The notes under the pieces are model-generated. The model saw only the letters and a list, made by a program, of their open reading frames with translations. It did no database searches and was not told where the DNA came from. Below, one piece after another: positions 17,390-26,236 of a DNA stretch of 64,000 nt (positions within the stretch are counted from its first letter, which is position 1; each line of letters starts with the position of its first letter). The translations under genes and the position numbers were made by a program. Origin of the DNA: an uncultured bacterium (lineage in GTDB: Bacteria > Bacillota_I > Bacilli_A > RF39 > UBA660); assembly GCA_946560065.1 (NCBI GenBank), contig CAMNUE010000005.1, positions 39,987-103,986 on the forward strand. Reading direction: 5' to 3'.

Positions 17390-18310
17390 TTATTTTTCTA
17401 CCTCTATATTCATGAATTCTAATAATCTGTTTAAGTCGTTTCCATTAACGAAACTTATTTCTATTTTATTCTTCTTAATAACAACCTTTGTGCCAAGTCT
17501 TTCACTTAATTCATTTTGTAAATAACTATATTCATTATCTTCCTTAACTCTTGGTCTTTGTGGATTTGTTTTAATAATTGTTGGCTCATGTGTTAACTCT
17601 TCTAATTCTCTAACGCTTATACCTTCACTTATTACTTTTTCAACTAATTCTTTTTGTTGGTCAACACTATCTAATTTGCTCAAAACACGTGCATGTCCCA
17701 TAGTAATCTTTTTGTTACTTATATCTTCTTGAATTGGTTCTGGTAAATTTAATAATCCTAACATATTAGTGATATGACTTCTACTTTTTCCTAAACGTTT
17801 AGCTAGTTCTTCTTGTGTTATTGATAAAGTCTCTTGGAGCTTTTTATAAGCTGTTGCTTCTTCTATAGCTGTTAAATTCTCTCTTTGTAAATTTTCTAGT
17901 AAAGCTATCTCCATCATTTGAGTATCATTGAAATCCCTAACTATTGCAGGTATTTCTTTTAATCCTGCCATAAGAGAGGCTTTTACTCTTCGTTCTCCAG
18001 CTATTATTTCATATCCTTTTATTGATTTCTTGACAATAATTGGTTGGAATACGCCATGCTCTTTAATTGAGTTTGCTAATTCTTCTAAGGCTGTTTCATC
18101 AAATATTTTTCTAGGTTGGTATGGGTTACTTCTTAATTCGCCTAAAGGTATTTGTGTAACCTCATCTTTTGGAGTTTCGTTTACAATTTTTTCTTCTACT
18201 GAACTGTAATCTAAAACTTCACTGTTAAATAATTCTTCCAAACCTCTTCCTAATGCTCTTCTTTTAGGAATTCCGCTTTCCGCTATGTTATTTGTTTCCA
18301 TTTCTGGCAA
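17390..18310 (-). CDS. parB: Chromosome partitioning protein ParB (Spo0J)
   Basis: CTP-dependent DNA clamp that loads at parS and spreads, guiding origin segregation and SMC loading. 306 residues. The N-terminal RRALGRGLEELF is the ParA-activating motif. The CTP pocket includes RSNPYQPRK and GERR (105-108). In the helix-turn-helix domain the residues known to decide ParB/Noc specificity are parS-like: Arg177 in GKSRSHITN and Gly205 in TMGHAR. A C-terminal dimerisation domain follows. It overlaps parA by 23 bases. Candidate target sites form a cluster at 39.1-40.1 kb in this window. Confidence 0.96.
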   Translation of the reverse strand: MPEMETNNIAESGIPKRRALGRGLEELFNSEVLDYSSVEEKIVNETPKDEVTQIPLGELRSNPYQPRKIFDETALEELANSIKEHGVFQPIIVKKSIKGYEIIAGERRVKASLMAGLKEIPAIVRDFNDTQMMEIALLENLQRENLTAIEEATAYKKLQETLSITQEELAKRLGKSRSHITNMLGLLNLPEPIQEDISNKKITMGHARVLSKLDSVDQQKELVEKVISEGISVRELEELTHEPTIIKTNPQRPRVKEDNEYSYLQNELSERLGTKVVIKKNKIEISFVNGNDLNRLLEFMNIEVEK

Positions 18311-19076
18311 TCACTTCCTTTGCTAGATTAATGTAAGCTTCTGAGCCTCTACTCTTTGGATCATATGCTACTATTGGTTCTCCATGTGATGGAGCCTCTG
18401 TCAGTCTAACTAATCTTGGGATTATTGTGTTGTAGACTTTTTCTTTAAAGAATTTTCTGATGTCATCTACAACTTCAAATCCTAAATTAGTTCTTGAATC
18501 TAACATTGTTAGTAATACACCTTCTATATCCAATGTTGGATTTAAGCTCTTTTGAGCTAACATTATTGTCTTTAATAATTGAGTTATTCCTTCTAGGGCA
18601 AAGAACTCACATTGTACTGGAATTATTACTGAGTTTGAAGCTGTTAGTGCATTTGTTGTAATAACTCCTAATGATGGTGGACAATCAATTATTATAAAAT
18701 CAAAGCTATCTTTTATATCAATTAAACTGTTTTTTAACTGTTCACCTTTTTTAAAACCATTTTCTGTTCTACTTTTTTCTAATAATTCTGCATCTAATCC
18801 TGCTAAATTGATTGTTGCTGGCAGAACATAAAGACTCTTATACTTTGTTTTAATCATTGCCTCTGTTACTTTGCAATCACCAATTAAAACATCATAGATA
18901 CTTTTTTCTATTTCTCCTTTGTTTATTCCTACACCAGTAGTTGTATTTCCTTGAGGGTCTAAGTCTATTAATAATACTTTTTTACCTAATACTGCTAATG
19001 ATGCAGAAAGATTGATACTAGTGGTAGTTTTTCCAACTCCACCTTTTTGATTAACTAACGATATAACCTTTCCCAT
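18288..19076 (-). CDS. parA: Chromosome partitioning ATPase ParA (Soj)
   Basis: Walker-type ATPase that dimerises on DNA with ATP; it drives origin movement with ParB and, in Bacillus, regulates DnaA. 262 residues. Deviant Walker A KGGVGKTTTSINLSA at the N-terminus, the switch I/II regions LLIDLDPQGNTTTG and FIIIDCPPSLGVIT, and a C-terminal basic DNA-binding region. Start MGKVISLVNQKGGVGKTT. Preceded by a ~165-bp spacer carrying the noc terminator; it begins the parA-parB-mscS-DUF951-abgT unit. Confidence 0.97.
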   Translation of the reverse strand: MGKVISLVNQKGGVGKTTTSINLSASLAVLGKKVLLIDLDPQGNTTTGVGINKGEIEKSIYDVLIGDCKVTEAMIKTKYKSLYVLPATINLAGLDAELLEKSRTENGFKKGEQLKNSLIDIKDSFDFIIIDCPPSLGVITTNALTASNSVIIPVQCEFFALEGITQLLKTIMLAQKSLNPTLDIEGVLLTMLDSRTNLGFEVVDDIRKFFKEKVYNTIIPRLVRLTEAPSHGEPIVAYDPKSRGSEAYINLAKEVIARNGNK

Positions 19077-19145
19077 CTAATCACCCATTTTCCATTTTAC
19101 TAATATATTGTACCAAACATTAATTTTTTTTTAAATGATTTTATG

Positions 19146-19177
19146 AAAAAAAGTAGACTTTTATATAATATCTACTT
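19146..19177 (-). terminator. Terminator of noc
   Basis: AAGTAGA and TCTACTT pair around a 13-base AT loop and are followed on the minus strand by a T-run (19146-19152). It separates noc from parA. Confidence 0.75.
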
Positions 19178-19241
19178 GTTATTAACAATAATATATTTTT
19201 TAGTATTTTATAGATATATATATTAAAATGCTCTACTTTTA

Positions 19242-20543
19242 CTATTTTGTTTTATCTAATTTTATAATTATTTGATATGATTTTTCGAAATTCATTTCGT
19301 CAGTATTAACTTTTATACCATGCTCTTTTAAGTCATTGACTAAATCTCTAATTTTATTAGTAGCTTCTTCAACTGTATAATCACCTGTATTTGAGTTATC
19401 ACTGCTAAATAGATTATTATTCATTGGATTAGGTATTTCTGGTAATCTTATTGAAGACAAATCTGGAGTTTTGAAATAGTCTTCTTCCTTTGTTTCTGTT
19501 TCTAATGGGTCTGTTTTAACAATTTTCTCTGCTGGTGTTATAAAATTATCTGTCATTGAACTACTAGATGGTCCACTTATATTTAGTAGACTGTCCAAAT
19601 CAGCAGCTCCTTGATTATTATTATTTATGTCCGATGAGTTTGCCTTAACTTGATTTATATCGATTGATGATATTGAGTTAGGCATGTCTAGGGAGCTTCC
19701 TCCATCGTCTTCCTCATCAGCTTCAATTTCACCATAGTTAATAAATTTGCTCGTAGGCATCTCCTCTCCTTCTGGTGGGGCTATTCTAACTTTTCCATAA
19801 TTTGATGTATCCTCGGGTAAATCAGCTGTTGGCATTAGTGGATTATCATTAACAAAAGCACTTGTTGATGCTACCATCTCTGATGGTGGTAAAGGTATAT
19901 CCATTGGAGATAATTCTTCATCTTTTTCTTCTTTTGGGTAAAGAGATTTTATTTCTTCTTCCAAAGCTCTAACACTCATTTTATTATCAATAACTTTTTT
20001 TAACATTTCTTTTTGTTTTTTGTTATCTGGAATATTTAACAATGTTCTTGCATGTCGTTCTGAAATTTGTTCTTTTAGTAAAGAATCTTGAATTTCATCT
20101 GGTAAAGATAAAAGTCTTATTTTATTAGCTACTGCTGATTGACTTTTTCCCATTGTCTTTGCCAATTCTTCTTGTGTCATTTGATCTATTTCTAATATTT
20201 TTTGATAAGTGCGGGCTTCTTCAATTGGGTTAAGATTTTTTCTTTGTAAATTTTCTAATAAAGCTACTTTAGAACTCTCTTTATCATCTAAATCCCTGAT
20301 AATAGCTGGTATTTTTGTCATCCCTGCTAGAGCTGATGCTTTGTATCTTCTTTCTCCAGCAATTATTTCGTATTTTCCATTAACATTTCTAACAATGATT
20401 GGTTGAATTACACCATGCTCTTTAATTGACACAGCTAATTCTTTTAAAGCTTTTTCATCAAAAACTTCTCGTGGTTGAAATCTGTTTGGAATAATATCAT
20501 CTAAATATAATTGTACTACTTCATCTTTAGTATCTGGATACAT
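19242..20543 (-). CDS. noc: Nucleoid occlusion protein Noc with long acidic linker
   Basis: ParB paralogue that in Bacillus binds NBS sites and prevents division over the nucleoid. 433 residues against the usual ~285. The CTP-binding fold is present (NRFQPREVF, GERR 63-66, ENLQRKNLNPIEEA). The specificity residues are mostly Noc-type: Gln135 in GKSQSAVANK, Lys141, and Arg163 in SERHAR; the fourth (Ser146) differs from the Lys of Bacillus Noc. Residues ~203-388 form an unusual acidic, Ser/Asn/Pro-rich linker before a C-terminal dimerisation-like domain. The N-terminal amphipathic membrane-targeting helix of Bacillus Noc is absent. NBS copies lie at 39012, 39351 and 40116. Confidence 0.9.
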   Translation of the reverse strand: MYPDTKDEVVQLYLDDIIPNRFQPREVFDEKALKELAVSIKEHGVIQPIIVRNVNGKYEIIAGERRYKASALAGMTKIPAIIRDLDDKESSKVALLENLQRKNLNPIEEARTYQKILEIDQMTQEELAKTMGKSQSAVANKIRLLSLPDEIQDSLLKEQISERHARTLLNIPDNKKQKEMLKKVIDNKMSVRALEEEIKSLYPKEEKDEELSPMDIPLPPSEMVASTSAFVNDNPLMPTADLPEDTSNYGKVRIAPPEGEEMPTSKFINYGEIEADEEDDGGSSLDMPNSISSIDINQVKANSSDINNNNQGAADLDSLLNISGPSSSSMTDNFITPAEKIVKTDPLETETKEEDYFKTPDLSSIRLPEIPNPMNNNLFSSDNSNTGDYTVEEATNKIRDLVNDLKEHGIKVNTDEMNFEKSYQIIIKLDKTK

Positions 20544-20590
20544 AACATTCCCCTCACTTTATTCTTATCTTTTTATAACCCTATATTATC

Positions 20591-20619
20591 ATTATAATGG
20601 ATTCTTTTGGTTATTTCAA
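20591..20619 (-). promoter_or_regulatory. Promoter of noc
   Basis: On the minus strand TTGAAA (20614-20619), 17 bases, TATAAT (20591-20596), about 40 bases before the GAGGGG ribosome site of noc. It supports the start at 20543 and leaves no room for an N-terminal extension. Confidence 0.78.
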
Positions 20620-20667
20620 CTTATTTTTGGTGAACTTTAAATATATTTGACAGTTTAAGTTAATAAG

Positions 20668-20700
20668 AAGAATACTACATCTTTAAATTGTAGTATTCTT
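20668..20700 (-). terminator. Terminator after the ProX-type gene
   Basis: A perfect 12-bp inverted repeat AAGAATACTACA...TGTAGTATTCTT with a 9-base loop; moderately T-rich sequence follows on both strands. It lies just after the deacylase stop and may also insulate noc. Confidence 0.75.
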
Positions 20701-20711
20701 TTCATTTTTAT

Positions 20712-21266
20712 TTACTTTTCATTTTCTGGTAATTCTATAATAGTAATTTCATGTTTTGTATATGGTAAATAATCTGCTAATAGTCTTTCTGTTTCTATCT
20801 TTATATGAGCATTATTAGTACCATCATTACAAGCATAATACTTTTCTTTTAGGGCATCTTTATCGATAACAACATTCACTTCATTTTCTTTATCATAAAC
20901 AACACTGAATATTGTTGTAGCTCCTATTTTAGTACCAAGCATTTTTTCTAGGTACTCCTCTGGAGCAAAGGATACTCTTGATATGTCTAGGGCTTTAGAA
21001 AAATCTTTTGATTTGAATGTTTTATTATCAAGTGTGATAAATAAATAGAACTTTGTTTTCTGTTGATTACAAACAAATAAGTTTTTTACAACTCTTACAT
21101 CTAATTTCTTATTTATCTCAAGACAATCTTCCATTGTTAGTGCTTTGTCATTTTCTACCCTATCAAATGGTATTTCTAATACTTCTAAAGTTTCGTAGAT
21201 TAGTCTTTGCGTTTCATTTTCATATTTATTTGGGTTTTCATGATTTATTTCACTAACATAAAACAT
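20712..21266 (-). CDS. YbaK/ProX-type aminoacyl-tRNA deacylase
   Basis: A 184-residue protein of the YbaK/ProX editing family, stand-alone relatives of the prolyl-tRNA synthetase INS domain that hydrolyse mischarged Ala-tRNA-Pro. Family segments are VKNLFVCNQQKTKFYLFITL, the K79-like Lys in LDNKTFKSKDFSKAL, and the GTKIGATTIFSVVYDKENEV strand with the conserved GxxxP-like loop altered to KIGAT. The exact substrate is not certain. It lies between rsmG and noc, an unusual place for this family, and has its own terminator. Confidence 0.8.
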   Translation of the reverse strand: MFYVSEINHENPNKYENETQRLIYETLEVLEIPFDRVENDKALTMEDCLEINKKLDVRVVKNLFVCNQQKTKFYLFITLDNKTFKSKDFSKALDISRVSFAPEEYLEKMLGTKIGATTIFSVVYDKENEVNVVIDKDALKEKYYACNDGTNNAHIKIETERLLADYLPYTKHEITIIELPENEK

Positions 21267-21281
21267 ATTTATTCTCCTTTA

Positions 21282-21926
21282 CTATTTGTTTTTTATTATT
21301 ACTAGACTTCTTTTACTGTCCTCGATTGGTAAACTAAATTTTTCAATTCCAACTATTTTATATTTATTTGATAGCTTATTCTCTACTTCTTTAGTTAATT
21401 CTTTTTCTATATCACCTTTCATAGCAACGAATAAGCCATCTTTTTTTACTAAGTGCATTGTATATTTAACTAGTTTTTCAATGTTTGCAACAGCTCTGGA
21501 TGTAACTAAGTCAAATTCTTCATGGTAGTCTTCACCTCGAGTATGAATTGCTTTGATATTATCTAATTCTAATTTCTTTATTATTTCATTTAGATAGTCT
21601 ACTCTTTTTCTAAGCGAATCTATTAAAGTAACATTTAAGTTTGGGTAAACTATTTTTAAAACAATTCCTGGAAAACCTGCTCCTGTTCCAACATCACACA
21701 ATGTGTTTATTTTATTGAGATTTACTACTTTTGAAAGAGTTAAACTATCATAAAAATGTTTTAAGTAAACTTCTTCTTTAATAGTTATTCTCGTTAAATT
21801 TATTTTTTCATTCCATTCTATTAGTAAATTATAAAATTGTTCAAGTTTATTTTCTTGGGCTATTGTTAATTTAATATCTAATTTTGCTAACTCATTTATA
21901 AATTCTTCTCTAGTCATTTTTACCAT
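21282..21926 (-). CDS. rsmG: 16S rRNA m7G527 methyltransferase
   Basis: SAM-dependent methyltransferase modifying G527 of 16S rRNA; loss gives low-level streptomycin resistance in several bacteria. 214 residues. SAM-binding motif TLCDVGTGAGFPGIVLKI, the VTLIDSLRKRVDYLNEI region and the VTSRAVANIEKLVKY segment (equivalent to the conserved SRA) are present. It overlaps mnmG by 17 bases, continuing the classic gidA-gidB pair. Confidence 0.97.
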   Translation of the reverse strand: MVKMTREEFINELAKLDIKLTIAQENKLEQFYNLLIEWNEKINLTRITIKEEVYLKHFYDSLTLSKVVNLNKINTLCDVGTGAGFPGIVLKIVYPNLNVTLIDSLRKRVDYLNEIIKKLELDNIKAIHTRGEDYHEEFDLVTSRAVANIEKLVKYTMHLVKKDGLFVAMKGDIEKELTKEVENKLSNKYKIVGIEKFSLPIEDSKRSLVIIKNK

Positions 21927-23781
21927 ATTCCTTTTTTAAATATACTGATAGAATTGATATGTCTGATGGATTAACTCCACTTATTCTGATTGCTTGAGCT
22001 ATCGTTTTAGGTCGTACTTCTTTTAATTTTTGTCTTGCTTCTGATGCAATGTTGTTTATTTTGTCATAATCAATATCTTCTGGTATTTGTTTTTTTTCTA
22101 GTTTTAACATCTTTTCTGCTTCTTTATAAGCTTTAGCAATATACCCTTCATACTTTAAGTTGATACTTACTTGTTCTTTGATTTCATTTTCGAATGGAAT
22201 TTCAATAAATCTTTCTAAGAAATCTACATTAATTTCTGGTCTTTTTAATAATTGTTCTAAACTTAGAGTTGCCGTTGGAATCGAAATATTATCTTCATTA
22301 AAGACTTTTTCTACTTCTGGTGTTATTTTTAATTTATTTTCTTTCATAAATGTATGGAGGTCTTCGATTTGTTTTTTCTTTGTTGTTAGTCTATTTATTT
22401 GTTCATCATTAATCAAACCTACTTGATATCCATAGTCTCTTAATCTTAAATCAGCATTATCACTTCTTAATAAAAGTCTAAATTCTGCTCGACTTGTTAA
22501 TAGTCTATATGGATCTCTTATTCCCTTTGTAATAAGATCATCTATTAAAACACCAATATAGGCATCTGTTCTTTTTAGTACTAATGGATTTTTTCCTTCT
22601 AATTTTAGACTAGCATTAATTCCTGCCATTAATCCTTGGCAAGCTGCTTCTTCGTAACCACTAGTTCCGTTGATTTGTCCTGCCGTAAAAAGATTGGCAA
22701 TCACTTTAGTTTCAAGACTTGAGGTTAATTGAGTTGGATAAATTGCATCATATTCGATAGCATATCCATATTTTAAGATTTTAGCATTTTCTAAACCTGG
22801 TAAACTGTGAACCATTTGTTCTTGTACTTCTGGTGGCATAGATGTTGAGAAACCTTGTAAATAGATATCATCATAGTAGCGACTTTCTGGCTCAATAAAT
22901 AATTGATGTCTTTCTTTATCTGCAAATCTTACTACTTTATCTTCAATTGACGGACAGTATCTTGGTCCAATTCCTTCAATATCATCAAGACCTCCATACA
23001 TACTTGATTTATTTAGATTTTCTCTAATAATACGATGAGTTTCTTCAGTTGTATAAGTTAAGTAGCATGGCTCCTGTTCTTCTAACTTGTAGCATGGTTT
23101 TAAGTCAAAACTAAACGTTAAAAATCTTTCTTCGTCCCCTGGTTCTAATCTAGTTTTGCTAAAATCAATAGTTTTTCTATCTATTCTTTGAGGAGTTCCT
23201 GTTTTTAGTCTAATGATTCTAAATCCATATTCTTTTAATTTATCACTTAAATGATTTGATGGCTTTTCCCCATGAGGGCCTTGTCTTGTTCTGGTATTTC
23301 CAACTAGGATATCTGCTTTTAAGTAAGTTCCCGTTGTTAAAATTACTATTTCAGAAGTTATTTTTTCTCCATCTTCTAATACAATTCCTTTTACTTTGTT
23401 ATCTTCTATGATTAAATCTTCAACCATTCCTTCTTGAATTGTTAAATTTTCTAATGAATTTAGTGTATTTAACATTTCTTTTGGATAAGTTATTTTATCT
23501 CCTTGAGCACGAAGTGATTGAACAGCTGGCCCTTTTGCACTATTTAACATCTTTATTTGAAGGTGAGTTTTATCAGCAACTTTTCCCATTACTCCACCTA
23601 AGGCATCTATTTCTCTGACAACTATACCTTTTGCACTTCCTCCAATATGAGGATTGCATGGCATATCTGCAATATTCTTTAAGTTTCCCGTAATTAGCAA
23701 GGTCTTATGCCCTTTTCTAGCACTAGCATGAGCTGCTTCACAGCCAGCGTGACCTCCTCCAACAACTATTATTTCATACAT
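21910..23781 (-). CDS. mnmG: tRNA uridine-5-carboxymethylaminomethyl synthesis enzyme MnmG
   Basis: FAD enzyme that, with MnmE, makes the cmnm5 modification at wobble U34 of tRNAs. 623 residues, full length. The FAD Rossmann motif VGGGHAGCEAAHASARKG is at the N-terminus; conserved MPCNPHIGGSAKGIVVREIDALGG and GYEEAACQGLMAGINA (near residue 370) are present, with the tRNA-binding helical C-terminus ending VNPSDISILSVYLKK. It lies 14 bases after mnmE and overlaps rsmG. Confidence 0.98.
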   Translation of the reverse strand: MYEIIVVGGGHAGCEAAHASARKGHKTLLITGNLKNIADMPCNPHIGGSAKGIVVREIDALGGVMGKVADKTHLQIKMLNSAKGPAVQSLRAQGDKITYPKEMLNTLNSLENLTIQEGMVEDLIIEDNKVKGIVLEDGEKITSEIVILTTGTYLKADILVGNTRTRQGPHGEKPSNHLSDKLKEYGFRIIRLKTGTPQRIDRKTIDFSKTRLEPGDEERFLTFSFDLKPCYKLEEQEPCYLTYTTEETHRIIRENLNKSSMYGGLDDIEGIGPRYCPSIEDKVVRFADKERHQLFIEPESRYYDDIYLQGFSTSMPPEVQEQMVHSLPGLENAKILKYGYAIEYDAIYPTQLTSSLETKVIANLFTAGQINGTSGYEEAACQGLMAGINASLKLEGKNPLVLKRTDAYIGVLIDDLITKGIRDPYRLLTSRAEFRLLLRSDNADLRLRDYGYQVGLINDEQINRLTTKKKQIEDLHTFMKENKLKITPEVEKVFNEDNISIPTATLSLEQLLKRPEINVDFLERFIEIPFENEIKEQVSINLKYEGYIAKAYKEAEKMLKLEKKQIPEDIDYDKINNIASEARQKLKEVRPKTIAQAIRISGVNPSDISILSVYLKKEYGKND

Positions 23782-23795
23782 TGTATCACCCTCTT

Positions 23796-25160
23796 TTATT
23801 TTCCTAAACAGAATCTTGAAAACATCTCATCAAGTAATTCTTCTTCATAAGTTGTTCCATTAATATGCCCCAACTCTTCCCAAATATTTTTTATATCTAA
23901 TTCTATCATATCGATTGGTCTATTTTCTTTTAGACCTTGTTCAATATCTTCAATACTTGTTAAGCATCTTTTTAAAATACTGATGCTTCTGGAATTACTT
24001 AAATATGTTGGATCCTTAGTTTCTAATTCATTAATGTTAAATAGTTCTACTATTTTATTTTTTAATTCTTCAATTCCTTCATTGTTAAGAACACTGATGT
24101 TTATTATTATATTTGCAAATTTTTCAAGTTTTGATTTATCTAATTTTGATTCTAAATCATTTTTATTTATGATTAGGATGTATTTTCTATTATCTAATTT
24201 CTCTAATAACTCTTCTATATCTGGAGTTATTTCTTCATTATTATTTAACATAAAGAGAATTAAATCTGATTCTTCCATTATTTTTAAACTTTTTTCAACA
24301 CCAATTGCTTCTATTTTGTCTTTTGTTTCTCTTATTCCAGCAGTATCAATCATATTTAAAACAATGCCATTAACTTTGATTTGACCTTCAACTATATCTC
24401 TTGTTGTTCCTGCTATATCGGTAACTATTGCTTTTTCTTCTTCTAATAAGGCATTTAAAAGCGAACTTTTTCCTACATTTGGTCTTCCTATTATTGATGT
24501 TTTTATTCCTTCTTTGATAATTTTTCCATTATTAGATTCTTTTAATATCTTTTGAATTCTTTCTTTTAAATTAGTTACTTTAGGAATTAATAATTCATTA
24601 GTCATAACTTCTACATCATCGTATTCTGGGTAATCAATATTGACATTGATGTTGGAAATGATTTGAACCATATCATCTCTTAATTGATTGATTAAATCTG
24701 AAACTTTACCACTAATTTGATTAATGGCCATTTTTCTTTGTACTTCTGTTTTTGAATCAATCATATCCATTATTGCTTCTGCTTCTAATAAATCAATTCT
24801 TCCATTTAAGAAAGCTCGTTTTGTATATTCTCCTGGTTCTGCTAAACGACATCCATTTTCTAATAATAATTCTAATACTTTATTAGTTGGAGCTATACCA
24901 CCATGAGTATTAATTTCAACGGTATCTTCGGCAGTGAATGATTTTGGAGCTTTCATTACTGAGACTAAAACTTCATCAACTGTCTTTTTATTTTCATCTA
25001 TTATGTGTCCATAGTTAATGGTGTGACTAGATACTTTAGTTAAATCTTTTCCTTTAAAAATCTTATTAACTATCTCAATAGCCTCATCTCCACTAACTCT
25101 TATAATGGCAATAGCACCTACGCCTTGACTTGTTGCGATTGCACATATTGTATCATTCAT
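23796..25160 (-). CDS. mnmE: tRNA modification GTPase MnmE
   Basis: GTPase partner of MnmG in U34 modification. 454 residues from MNDTICAIATSQGVGAIAIIR; an in-frame codon 36 bases upstream is rejected because AGGAGG lies just before the ATG at 25160. It has an N-terminal formyl-folate-binding domain, helical domain and inserted G domain with G1 GRPNVGKSSLLNALL, G3 DTAGIRETKD and G4 INKND, and the catalytic C-terminal motif FCLGK (CxGK). A TATAAT -10 at 25185-25190 suggests its own promoter in addition to any read-through from upstream genes. Confidence 0.98.
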   Translation of the reverse strand: MNDTICAIATSQGVGAIAIIRVSGDEAIEIVNKIFKGKDLTKVSSHTINYGHIIDENKKTVDEVLVSVMKAPKSFTAEDTVEINTHGGIAPTNKVLELLLENGCRLAEPGEYTKRAFLNGRIDLLEAEAIMDMIDSKTEVQRKMAINQISGKVSDLINQLRDDMVQIISNINVNIDYPEYDDVEVMTNELLIPKVTNLKERIQKILKESNNGKIIKEGIKTSIIGRPNVGKSSLLNALLEEEKAIVTDIAGTTRDIVEGQIKVNGIVLNMIDTAGIRETKDKIEAIGVEKSLKIMEESDLILFMLNNNEEITPDIEELLEKLDNRKYILIINKNDLESKLDKSKLEKFANIIINISVLNNEGIEELKNKIVELFNINELETKDPTYLSNSRSISILKRCLTSIEDIEQGLKENRPIDMIELDIKNIWEELGHINGTTYEEELLDEMFSRFCLGK

Positions 25161-25198
25161 GGTATACCTCCTTTTTTCTGTAATATTATAACACATTG

Positions 25199-26236
25199 TT
25201 ATAAATGTTGATTATATTTTTTTTCCGAAACAATTGGAGGACAGTATATTTCTTGTTCACCGTGTAAACATATTTTGTACTTACCGTTTTTTAAAACTAG
25301 TAAAACCGTTTCATCATAATTTTCTGAGGCTTGTTTATTTTTAACATTTATAGTTATATTTTTTTTATCTCCTACTTCTATTGCACTTGCAGACATTCTT
25401 TGAACATTTTTAGTTGTTGCATAATCGTTTATGATATCTTCTGCTTCTTTTATACTTAATTCTCTAGATACATTTTTTAAATATACACGCTCAGTTTCTC
25501 CCCTTTTTACTAATTCTTCAAATGAAACTTCCTCTCCTGTTTCGGTATTTTTAAAGATTAAATCAACTGTGTTGTACCAATTAGAATTTTCTTTTAGTTT
25601 TTCATATGTATAGTAACTAGTTTTTTCTTTTTTATTTAAATCAGAATTATTAAAATTATTATAAACTCCTTTTTCAAATTCTTCTTTGGAGATAGTTTCT
25701 TCTGGATAATTTAGTTCTATTAAAATTTCATAGTTTCCATCCTTTTCAGAGATACTATCTAGTGAAGGGAATGTATTTATGTAAAAATCATTTCTATTTT
25801 CTTTGTTTTCGGCGTCATTAAAGTATCTTCTATTATTTTCAATAACAATACCCTCTTCATCGTATATTAGGGATATTACTTCATTATCTTTTATAGATTC
25901 GTTATATTTATTTTGGTACATTGCTCCTAATAATCTATCGATGGTTGAATTTATTCTTGTTTTCTCTTTTTCTTTTTTGTCAGCTACAGATTCATATAAA
26001 GAAGTTAAAAATAGTTCTGCGTCTTCTTTTGACAACAATGAGTTTATTGCATTTTCAAATTCTTCAGTGTTTCCTGTATACATCATATCCCAAATTATTT
26101 CAGGATTTATTATTTCCATTAAAACTTTGATTCTTATTTGTTGAGAGTAATATGTTGGACTATAATTTTTTATTTTGTCTTGATAGTATTCCTTTTTTAT
26201 TATTTCCGTTATTGCTTCTGTTAATAAGAATAACAA
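25199..26236 (-). CDS. C-terminal piece of a frameshifted zincin-like gene
   Basis: A 345-codon open frame whose only in-frame start is a TTG inside the end of the preceding gene, with no convincing ribosome site. Its first residues (LLTEAITEIIKKEYYQ) read as the direct continuation, in the -1 frame, of the upstream gene's VHEFIHLLQESNCYSY; together they form HExxH followed ~17 residues later by a Glu, the layout of zinc metallopeptidases. The remainder is an acidic alpha/beta segment with a beta-rich C-terminus and no known motif. I interpret the two frames as one ~610-residue protein interrupted by a frameshift. Located between mnmE and jag. Confidence 0.6.
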   Translation of the reverse strand: MLFLLTEAITEIIKKEYYQDKIKNYSPTYYSQQIRIKVLMEIINPEIIWDMMYTGNTEEFENAINSLLSKEDAELFLTSLYESVADKKEKEKTRINSTIDRLLGAMYQNKYNESIKDNEVISLIYDEEGIVIENNRRYFNDAENKENRNDFYINTFPSLDSISEKDGNYEILIELNYPEETISKEEFEKGVYNNFNNSDLNKKEKTSYYTYEKLKENSNWYNTVDLIFKNTETGEEVSFEELVKRGETERVYLKNVSRELSIKEAEDIINDYATTKNVQRMSASAIEVGDKKNITINVKNKQASENYDETVLLVLKNGKYKICLHGEQEIYCPPIVSEKKYNQHL

